A stretch of 64,000 nt of DNA from Branchipolynoe longqiensis. Its lineage: Eukaryota; Annelida; Polychaeta; Phyllodocida; Polynoidae. The DNA lies in contig CM059189.1 of NCBI GenBank assembly GCA_030323885.1, positions 47,313,015-47,377,014 on the forward strand, in the 5' to 3' direction. A program made the translations under genes and the position numbers. The stretch's first letter is position 1. Each line of letters begins with the position of its first letter. Below are positions 32,590 to 41,403 of this stretch, piece after piece. The notes beneath the pieces were generated by a model. The model had not been told where the DNA came from. It made no database searches and saw only the letters and a list, made by a program, of their open reading frames with translations.

Positions 32590-32960
32590 CCGTCTGTGGA
32601 CAGCTTAACCCTGTTACTATCACTATCACTGTCACTGTCGCTGACACCCTGCCCCTAGCCACTGTAATTCCCTACCACCGTCACTGTCACTTGCTTCTGT
32701 CACCCCCCCCTGCTACTCACTGTCACCGTTACTACTCCCTGTCACTGTCATCCTACCCCTAACCCCCCTCCCCCCTCAGTGTCTACCCTGTTCACCCTCG
32801 TCACTACCCTCACTGACATTGTCAGTACCCTCCCCCCCTGTCACTGACACTATTTAAAATTTTGTACTTTTTCTTGGTTGTCTGTATACTTACTCTCACC
32901 CTCGTCACTACCCTCACTGACACTGTCACGACCCTCCTCCACTGTCACTGAGACTAATCC
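32590..32960. repeat. Degenerate CACTGTCACTG-type simple repeat
   Basis: Pyrimidine-biased runs of CACTGTCAC, CCCTCCCCC and ACCCTCACTGAC. No gene. It is followed at 32965-33060 by a GC-rich foldback built on CCGTCGGGCCGACG. Confidence 0.75.
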
Positions 32961-33084
32961 CCAGATAGCACACAGCCGTCGGCCCGACGTCGGCTATTGG
33001 TCGCACCGTCGCCACCGACTTTCCACCGTCGGGCCACCGTCGGGCCGACGGTGGTGTTCCGACGTTGGGTATCAATCCCTTTCC

Positions 33085-34223
33085 ACTTTTGAGCCACCGT
33101 CCTCACAGCGGACGTCCTGCTCCTACTTAGCGACACCTGCCGTGATCTGGGGCTCAAAATATCCACGAACAAAACCAAAGCCATGATGATGTTCACCGAT
33201 CAGCCTCCCCACCCACTCCATGCAGCAGACCTGGTCGTCGAGTGGGTGGACACCTTCGACTACCTCGGAGTCAGGCTTGATCACAAACTCACCATGAGGC
33301 CACTTGTGAAGCACCTGGCCTCCAGAATGAACAAGAGACTTCTTCTAATGACTAGAATCTCTGGGTTCAACTGGGGAGCCCCAGCTGAAGTGCTCAGTCT
33401 CTTCTACAAACAGGCTGTGCAGGCTCTCTACGACTATGCAGCCAACACCGTTTCCTGGATTGGTTACTGCAGAGATAACCATAGGGCACGCCTCCCTCGC
33501 AGTAGCACCCTGACCAAAGACCTCCTCACTCTGGAGAGAGTCCAATACCAGGCAGCCCGGCTCATTACCCGAGCTCGCAGGACAACCAGAGTTGAGATCC
33601 TCCTCCTTGAGGCCAACCTTCCACCACTCCACCTACGCGGACAACAGCTGCTGGCAAACCACCTCTGCCAAGGCAGCGCAGCCTCTTACCTACAAAATGG
33701 TCCAAGACGGCGCCTCTGCCTCTCCTGGGGAATGAAGACGGCCATCCGCACCTTCAAACAAACTCACGGGCTGGCACTCGCTGCTACCCCTGACCTCCAG
33801 GTGAGACCTCCCTGGTACACCGTGCCCGTAGAGGTCAGGCTCACCAGCCTCTGCTCAAGCAAAGCTAACTACCCGACCATAGTCCTCAGAACCCTGGCCC
33901 AGGAAACCATCGCCCTGACACAGCCCTGACACAGGCTGAGCTGGGGCTGGACACTTTCTACCAGACTGGAAAGGCTAGACGCCTTATCAGGGTCACGGAC
34001 TACTCCTCCACCCTCGATACAGAGCTCGCCGCCATCCACCATGCACTGAGCCACCTGCGAGATTGCAGCTGCATAGTAGTCACTGACTCAATCAATGCAG
34101 TCCGCAAGATCAAGGACCACAGAGGTAGCCACTCTCTGGCCGCCTTGATCCAGAACACCATCGCCACCAGGCATGAAGCTCTCCTCAACACAGTGCTGGC
34201 CTGGGTTCCCTCCCACATAGGCC
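33085..34223 (+). pseudogene. Second I-group LINE fragment: RT C-terminus and RNase H
   Basis: Related to the 29-kb copy but a different lineage. It shows LGLKISTNKTKAMMMF, FDYLGVRLDHKLTMRPLVKH and RISGFNWGAPAEVLSLFYKQ. A direct 11-bp doubling CCCTGACACAG at about 33914-33935 shifts the frame and ends the RT frame; RNase H then continues with DTELAAIHHALSHL and VVTDSINAVRKI, stopping at WVPSHIG where another insert begins. Truncated at both ends, dead. Confidence 0.85.
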
Positions 34224-34371
34224 CGCGCCAGTGTGTTCGGCTTCTCTTTATTACATACATTTTGATTTTTGATGCACGCACGACGCTTGACGCCCATGCC
34301 AGAAACGCGTCCAGTGTGTTCGCAGCTTTACTGACAAATTTCAAATGGATGCACGAAAAACATACATTTAC
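34224..34371. mobile_element. Small insert in the LINE RNase H, flanked by ACATAGG
   Basis: The LINE stops after CCCACATAGG and ACATAGG recurs at about 34366, followed by a few bases that could be LINE again (GACCAGGC). The insert starts CCCGCGCCAGTGTGTTCGG and contains a related GCGTCCAGTGTGTTCGCAGC near 34310. The same 20-mer lies at the left edge of the 29-kb LINE (about 28676-28695, other strand). A small DNA element or SINE; class unknown. Confidence 0.5.
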
Positions 34372-34382
34372 ATAGGTACATG

Positions 34383-34713
34383 ACCAGGCGGGATCGCCGA
34401 ATGAGTTAGAGCATCCGTCTCCTGTGTTGGTAGATCATGGGGTCGTGGGTTTGAATCCTGGTCGAGTCAAACCAATAACTTTAAAATTGATACTTGTTGC
34501 TTCCTAGTCTGGCGCTTGGCATTATTAGGATAGGGCAAGGACTGGTTGGCTCAGTGTCAGGATAATGTGACTGAGTGGGATATCAGGTCATGGTGCTGGC
34601 AGCCTGGTATTCCAGTGGGGCAACAAAAGAGTCGCCATGAGTGCGCACTGTCACAAGTCGGTACCCGTCCTGATATGACCGTAGATGTTGCTAGGACATA
34701 AAACAACAACAAA
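34383..34713 (+). repeat. SINE-A copy, complete
   Basis: Head GACCAGGCGGGATCGCCGAA, B box GGTTTGAATCC, body and tail CTAGGACATAAAACAACAAC. It directly follows the LINE fragment and its insert. Confidence 0.88.
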
Positions 34714-34954
34714 CATACACACATGCATGCATACATACATGTAAATTGTTATCTTGTTATTTTGTTACGATGGTGATGAAGCAGTTTAAATGTGACAGAA
34801 TTTGTAATGCAAATCATGTTTTATTCAAATCGTTCTTATTTTTGTTCACTGCTTAGATTTTCGGGATGCAGTTATGTCAGATGTCAAAGTTATTATGTAG
34901 GAATCTGTATGTTCATAGTGTTTTTTTAATGGCGATATAAATGTAAAAATTAGT

Positions 34955-35010
34955 CAGATCCACATACATACATACATACATACATACATACATACATACA
35001 TACACACACC
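34955..35010. repeat. (CATA)n microsatellite
   Basis: About twelve CATA units interrupted once by CACA. The bases between here and 35070 are plain AT-rich sequence. Confidence 0.9.
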
Positions 35011-35074
35011 TTGTATATGTGACGTCCTATACACAAATAGCCTGAAATGAGCCTAGTAATCATGTTTGGTCTAT

Positions 35075-35150
35075 GTGGTCTAGTGGTTAGGGTGTTGAAC
35101 TTGTAATCTGAAGTTGTTTGGTGGTGTGGGTTCAAACCCCATACACTCCA
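35075..35150 (+). repeat. tRNA-like sequence
   Basis: GTGGTCTAGTGGTTAGGGTG resembles an A box region and GTGGGTTCAAACCCCA a B-box/T-arm. The anticodon arm is not regular and the acceptor ends do not pair well, so this is more likely a SINE head than a tRNA gene. Confidence 0.5.
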
Positions 35151-35699
35151 AAACCTTTTTACATTCAACAACAAAAAAACGTTTTTCATCTATGTTTTTC
35201 TCATTGAATTATGCAATGTAATTGTACTAACATATATTTTACATTACGCAAATATATTTCCTGATTGAACTACTCTAAAGAAGATTGAAAATACCCCAGT
35301 TTTACTCTCCCTTCTCTCCAGTCACCCAGCCATTTTTAAAACAAGAGCTGCCAGCTAGTCCCAGCCTCAGAACTGACCCACTTCTGGTGGTGAAGTGGGT
35401 CCCCAACTCTCCCCACACATATTTGGTTCTTTAAACATAAAAACTAAACAAGGTTGTGTTTGGAGAGCATTTGTCAGAGTACGGTTCCCGTCGCCACAAC
35501 GTATAGCTAGCCACTTTAAACAAACACATAGGACTGCGGCCCAGTTAAATTTGGCCACGGGGGTGCTCCCTGGGCTAGCCCTGGTGGGCCTGAGATGGGC
35601 CCCACTTGGGCAGCCCATCTGGGGCCCAGTTAAATTTGACCACAGGCTCCAGGTGGGCTGTGAAGGTGTGGGTCATCTGATCGATCCTGCTCAGTGGAC

Positions 35700-35834
35700 A
35701 CATTTTCAGTTTGGGCTATTTTCTGTTCCAATCAGTGGTCCACAACTGGTTCATCAAAGGCTGTGGTATGTGCTGTCCTGTCTGTGGGAAAGTGCATATA
35801 AAAGATCCCTTGCTGCTAATCGGAAAGAGTAGCC
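35700..35834 (+). repeat. Conserved SINE core common in molluscs
   Basis: Contains CACAACTGGTTCATCAAAGG, TGCTGTCCTGTCTGTGGGAA and GATCCCTTGCTGCTAATCGG. From memory this core is widespread in gastropod and bivalve genomes; the tRNA head is not recognisable here. It runs directly into the next SINE-A. Confidence 0.7.
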
Positions 35835-36095
35835 CAAGGTCATATCAGGATGGGTACCGACTTGTAACAGTACACACTCATGGCGACTTTATAGTGCTGC
35901 CCCACTGGGAAATCAAGCCACTGGCACCATGACCTGATATCCCACTCAGTCACATTATCCTGACACCGAGCTAACCAGTCCTTGCCCTATCCTAATAATG
36001 CTGAGCACCAGGCTAGGAAGCGACAGGTATACATTTTTAAGTCATTGGTTTGACTCGACCGGGAACCGAACTCGCGAACTCCTGATCTTCCGCAA
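35834..36095 (-). repeat. SINE-A copy without tail
   Basis: From AAGGTCATATCAGGATGGG to a damaged head at CTGATCTTCCGCAATCC. Confidence 0.8.
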
Positions 36096-36162
36096 TCCCG
36101 ATATGAACAACAGCCGGAAGACCAATGTTTCGTTTCTGACAAAATGTGTTCAACAGAATAAA

Positions 36163-36425
36163 CATAGTGATAGAAATAAGCAAAATCTTTCATTTGTCCG
36201 ATGGACAAGTCTGATGTGATTTTCACTTGTCTGTCTGAATTTTCACTTGTCTACAGTATTTATCGTATTATACATATAAATACACAAATATATCATGGCT
36301 AACAATTTATGCTTTTAAAAAATAAATATATGCAGTGATAGAAATAACCAAAAGGTTTCAGACAAGTGTGGTGTAGTTTTCACTTGTCCCGGACAAGTGG
36401 ACAGGCTCTTATTTCGAACACTGAT
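36163..36425. mobile_element. Paired MITE copies (family of 19308-19577)
   Basis: Two units open with AGTGATAGAAATAAG / CAGTGATAGAAATAACC and close with CTTATTTCGAACACTG. The outer ends CAGTGATAGAAATAA and TTATTTCGAACACTG are inverted. The offset between units equals that in the 19-kb pair. Confidence 0.65.
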
Positions 36426-36675
36426 CTGTAACGCTGGTATACATATATATCCCATTTAATTATTTCAGCAGCAAATGATATTAAAGTTTTATTCAGTGTT
36501 TTCCGTTTAGGAACACCAGAATCATCAGAATTTTACATTTATTTATGAGCTATGTAATTCAAAAATCCACTTACAGCGAGGTTATAATAACCCTGCTTCC
36601 CATATATACAGGTCTATATCTCCTGGACAGACACATTTCTTCTTGGTTGGAGTAAAACTATAACCATTCTGTATT

Positions 36676-36964
36676 GGTTTGTTGGGGTTTTACATCCTAG
36701 CAACAGCTAGTCATATCAAGACGGGTACTGATTGCGACAGTGTTCACTAATGGCGACTTTATAGTGATGCCTCTCTGCTGGCACCATGACCCAATATCGC
36801 AGTCAGTTGCATTATCCTGATACTGAGACCATGCATTATCCTGATACTGAGACCAGTCCTTTCCCTATCCTAGTAATGCCAAGCAACAGGCAGTCGGCCT
36901 AGATTCGAACTCCAGCCCTTCCACACAGGAAGCCAACGCCCTTCCGGTTGGGCCACCGCGTCCG
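36676..36964 (-). repeat. SINE-A copy with a short internal duplication
   Basis: Contains CATTATCCTGATACTGAGACC twice in a row (21-bp unit, about 36809-36852) and lacks part of the normal middle. Confidence 0.8.
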
Positions 36965-37012
36965 GTGACAAAACAGTGAGTGAAAGTGATCTTATGCTGT
37001 CGGCAACATTGG

Positions 37013-37637
37013 TTGGTTGTTGAAATGTTACGTCCTGGCAACATCTAAGTTTGTTTGTTTGTTGTTGCTTTACATCCTAGCAACATCTAAGGTCATATCA
37101 GGACGGGTACCGACTTATGACAGTGCGCACTCATGACCTGGTATCCCACTCAGTCACATTATCCTGACACTGAGCACACCAGTCCTTGCCCTATCCTAAT
37201 AATGCCGAGCGCCTGGCTAGGAAGCGACAAGTATCAATTTTAAAGTCATTGGTTTGACTCGACCAGGACTCGAACCGACGACCTACCAGCACGGGAGACG
37301 GACGCTCTAACTCATTCGGCCCTCCCGTCTGGCAACATCTAAGTTAATATTAGGACAGGTATTGACTTGTGACAGTGAGCACTCATGGTGACTTTATAGT
37401 GCTGCTCCACTGGGAAATCAGAAATCAGATGGCCAACACCATGACACGATATCCGACTGTCACATTATCTTGACACTGAGCCAACCAGTCCTTGCCCTAT
37501 CCTATTAATGCTGAGTGCCAAGCTAGGAAGCGACAAGTATTAATTTTTAAGTCATTGTTTTGACTCGACTGGGAATCGAACTCTCGATCTCCCGCACAGG
37601 AGGCCTGCACTCTACCGATTCGGCCACTGCGTCCAGT
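37013..37637 (-). repeat. SINE-A interrupted by another SINE-A (37050-37332)
   Basis: The outer copy is split at CCTGGCAACATCTAAG: its tail part is at 37013-37049 and the rest at 37333-37637. The inner copy is complete, from TTTGTTTGTTTG to CCCGTCTGG. The sequence GGCAACATCTAAG occurs at both edges of the inner copy, a 13-bp target duplication. Confidence 0.9.
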
Positions 37638-37827
37638 GTGTCGGCAACAAAGATAATAATCACGGTTGAAGGTCACAAAAACACTATATAACACCCGTAT
37701 TTGATTAGTTCATTTATTTTGTATCCTGCAATATATAACTTGTAACATGAAGTCCCCATTCTAACTAAGAACGCTAAAGTATTATACCACTCCACATAGA
37801 ACTGATTCAGCCGTAGTGCAGCTTATA

Positions 37828-38070
37828 CAGGGATGAAAGTGGTCTCCGGCAAAAAAAAGCGGAAATTCTCCGATAGTCTTCGGGTCAGGGAATCACGGAC
37901 AATTTCCGGTAGTCAGATCTCATACATATTGGGGATAGGCTGATAGTGCTGCGATATTTGAAGGACGTATTAGTGTATTTAGTATACAGTGATAGTGCTG
38001 CGGTATTTCAAGAAGGGCATACAGGAAAAATCCCGGAAATCCGCGAAATCGCGGAGATCTTTCATCCTTG
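37828..38070. mobile_element. CAGGGATGAAAG MITE with 6-bp target duplication
   Basis: 243 bp from CAGGGATGAAAGTGG to CTTTCATCCTTG, flanked by CTTATA at 37822-37827 and 38071-38076. Fewer internal repeat units than the other copies. Confidence 0.9.
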
Positions 38071-39074
38071 CTTATAGAAGAGTTAGTGGCAAGCTAATCA
38101 TAAACTAGGATCACTTTTAAAAGGTATTCTCACAACAATTATCAGCCAAGTGATATATATCCACGGTTTTAGTTGAGCTAACTCTTTGCGTAAATTTTGT
38201 ATATACATTGTATATGTATTTAAAATCTGACCATCTGAACAGGTCTGGAGGCGTTGGTGACCAGACGCAGCTGGTATCAGGGTGGCCAAGAGCCACTCAC
38301 AGGTGGCGTCATAGTGGCAGAAGCAGGAACTAACTCATATGACAGGAGGATGGTGGGTAATAACTAATAATATATATAGAAGAGAACTGATAAGTGGTGG
38401 CATCCTTGTTTTATATTCCCATAATAGATTATAGGGCACATAAATCAGGGTTGAAAGTGATCTCCGAGAGAAGAAAGCAGAAATCAACATTGAGGTATGG
38501 TCACAAGAACAGAATGCTCTCCAAGGATAGTGTGTACTGACTGATCAAAGGAATGTGGCTAGGATAGTGCTGAGAGAGTACCGGATGAAACCAAACTTCC
38601 AGGGTGTTTTTTTTACCGCGATTCCATAATTACAATGTTAAGCCCATGAGAGAATTTCCGAGTTTCTAAGGAAATTTAACCCCACTCGGCCCAAGACCAG
38701 CCAGCCACCGACCCAACACCAGATGTCAGTCGCTTAGGCCGTAATCGATTAATCACCTCGGATCATCCCAACCACATTTTTTGCTCATGCGCACATCCTA
38801 CATCGGGTTGCATAAATGAATACTCTTGGGGCGGAAAAAATGGTGGCTTAGTTCAAAACTTTTCTTTTTATTTTATTTTTTTAAATAACCAATATAACTA
38901 CAGCAAGATTGGATTTAAAGTATTTATATGATTGTATAGTTTAGTTATATGTCCATTTTAACCTGGATGGTCTTTTACATACAGAAAAATGTAGCTTTAC
39001 AGTACAGGCTCTCACTACATACAGGTACCAGCACAAATGCTTCTGATACCCCCAACCAAAACCTGGGCTGCGTT

Positions 39075-39325
39075 CAGGGTCCATCTCGGAGGCGCCCGTG
39101 ACATCACGCTAGTCTGAACCACAAAGGCAGTTTCTTGTCTCGAAAATGGCTGCCCCCATAGGCAGCGGCCATTTGCAATCGAAATGCTGCGCTCTGATTG
39201 GATGAAACCACTGCATGCGGCGGCCATTTTCGAAGCGCTTTTTGTCTCCTATCTGTAAAGGGAGGCGTTGCCGAGACGTCGCCTGAATGCAAATAGACCA
39301 AAAAGCATCGCCGAGACGGACCCTG
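39075..39325. mobile_element. MITE with CAGGGTCCATCTCGG ends
   Basis: 251 bp; CAGGGTCCATCTCGG on the left pairs with CCGAGACGGACCCTG on the right, one mismatch. The body has AAAATGGCTGC and GCCATTTGCAATCG; related to 4690-4975. Bases 39330-40000 beside it show no feature. Confidence 0.75.
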
Positions 39326-40009
39326 GGTCATTGGAGCCGGATCGTTTTGCACATGGCCCTCTATTCTTAGGTTCACCTCGGGGTGTTCTATTTGACATTC
39401 TGACGACTCGGATGACCCGATTGATATGGACTGTCATCATCGAATACGGCCTTTAAAAAGAGTGCCTAAGGTAGGGTTAAATGCTTCAAGTCTTTCTGGA
39501 ATTTTGTGATGATAGATAGATGGGGAAAGTACATGTAATAGACTACATCACCGTTTCAGCGTCACGGTGCATTGTGGGATGTGTCAGAGCAAAACAAACC
39601 CACGAGAAGCACATGGCACATGCTAATACACTGGGTGCAGCTATGAAATGTGATAGTTTCAGCTCATCTCAGCTGTTGTTTGAAACAGAATACCAACTAA
39701 AAATATATATATAATAAATTAAGATATTAATCTTTTATCCAGCATTGCATTTACATCAATATAATATGGACATCTTATGCCATATGCATTTAGATTTAGA
39801 CAAATCTGGGCACTCAGACTAGTGTTAGAGCCATAGCCAGAGTCAGTTTAACTTATTTTATTCATGTTTTTATTTATATCCTATGGTTAATGACATATGT
39901 AGAAATAGAAAATGAAAAAATCGGCGAAATCCTGAAAATTGTGGAGATATTTCATCCCTGATAAGGAATCGCATTATTCGTATCTGGCTTACGTATGAAG
40001 TGCAAACTA

Positions 40010-40370
40010 TGAGTCATTCTCAGAAACTACCACATTTTTGGTTTTCACATTTCATTGTTAATGATTTTGCCTTTTTTTTGGGGGGGGGCAGTAAGTCAAA
40101 TATACTTTTAGACTTTCTTCTTGTAAGAAACATTTCTTTTGGCTTAAGCGTAATCAACAAAATCTTGTTTGAATTTGTTGGGTGTGTTAAAACGATATTG
40201 ATGTATGTTAAAATGATGTTATGGATGGATGTTACACTCGTACGAAACCAAATCAAAAAGTGAGAAAAAAAAATTCAACTCTGACATATGCACAACATAT
40301 TAACCTTCATATGAATATGGATTCAGCTATTATTTTTTTACCAATCTTACTGTGAACAATCTTAAAGACC
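40010..40370. repeat. Partial MITE of the GGTCATTCTCTGAAACT family
   Basis: Starts GAGTCATTCTCAGAAACTAC and carries TTTGGTTTTCACATTTCATT and CAAAATCTTGTTTGAATTTG. The right end is lost. Confidence 0.65.
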
Positions 40371-40691
40371 TCAATGTACACAAACTAAATCAATAGGAAC
40401 ACTGTAGAACCAAACAACAAACCATCACTTTATAGTAGACAAACAATCTAGGTTTATTAACACCGCTCCGGTATCTAGCACATGATAATATATAATATAA
40501 GGATTAACATTACACACATATACCACAGTCTTCACCTGGTCTAAACATCTACTAAACAGTTCTGATAACCAGTAGAGTACATTGTATATAGTGATAAACT
40601 TATGTGGAAAGGCGTGAAATTGTGGGCGACATTTTCCACTTTGCAGGCTGGTCATAGATTTGATTATAACTTGAGAAGTGCACTAGGTAAT

Positions 40692-41276
40692 ACCCCAGTC
40701 ACACTACGCTTGCGACCACTTTGCTACAATCAAGAAAAGTCGATCGCAAAGTGGTTAGTGACCAGTCGGTGCCCTCCAGGCAACCAGTTTGGTTGCAAGG
40801 AGCAGGGATGAAAATGGTCTCCGGGAAAAAAAGCGGAAATGCTGATATTCTCCCATAGGTTTAGCATTGTCAGGGAATCGCGGAAAAATACCGGAAGTCG
40901 GGTTTCATATATGTTGGTATATGCTGATAGTGCTGCACCGTTTGAAGCATGTATTAGTAGTGTATGCTGATAGTGCTGCGGCGCTTGGAGCATTTATTAG
41001 TAGTATGCGCTGATAGTGCTGCGGAGTCTGCACCACATATTAGTATACGCTTTTGGTGCTGCGGGATTGACAAATCCCAGGAATCCGCGGAATCTTGGAG
41101 ATCTTTCATCCCTGAAGGAGGTTGCAGATGCTGCACCAAAAACCTCGCAAGGAGGTCATGACCATCTTAAGTGCTTGCGACCAGTCGCTTTTCCTGCCCT
41201 TTGTTGCTTTGGTCGCAAGGCTGCTGCTGGATTTGGGTTGCAAAGTGTCCGCAAGCCGTAGTGTGACTGAGGCCTT
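40692..41276. mobile_element. MITE with GTCACACTACGCTTGC ends, interrupted by another MITE
   Basis: Left end CCCAGTCACACTACGCTTGC and right end GCAAGCCGTAGTGTGACTGA are inverted. The CAGGGATGAAAG MITE at 40803-41114 is inserted inside, duplicating AAGGAG. The element ends about 60 bases downstream of the COPB1 stop codon and may contribute to its 3' UTR. Confidence 0.85.
40803..41114. mobile_element. CAGGGATGAAAG MITE with 6-bp target duplication, nested
   Basis: 312 bp flanked by AAGGAG at 40797-40802 and 41115-41120. Three degenerate internal units of GCTGATAGTGCTGCGG are visible, one more than in the 26-kb copy. Confidence 0.9.
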
Positions 41277-41337
41277 ATATAGAACTTAGATTTGGATATT
41301 GGTTAGGATTGTTGAGGCGTTTAAATCAGCGGTATCC

Positions 41338-41403
41338 TTAAATGCCCAGCTTGGCTTTCTTCTGCGACATGTTGATTTTGTCCCCTAGGCTCAAGGCCAT
41401 GCC
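41338..41403 (-). CDS. COPB1: COPB1 last coding exon with stop
   Basis: Reads [20 protein letters not shown] then Ile and TAA (41338-41340). This is the C-terminus of beta-COP; human ends KINLSQKKTSI. Acceptor TTTTCAG, phase 0. I saw no clear poly(A) signal next to it. A MITE terminus starts about 60 bases downstream. Confidence 0.95.
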   Translation of the reverse strand, partial: GMALSLGDKINMSQKKAKLGI

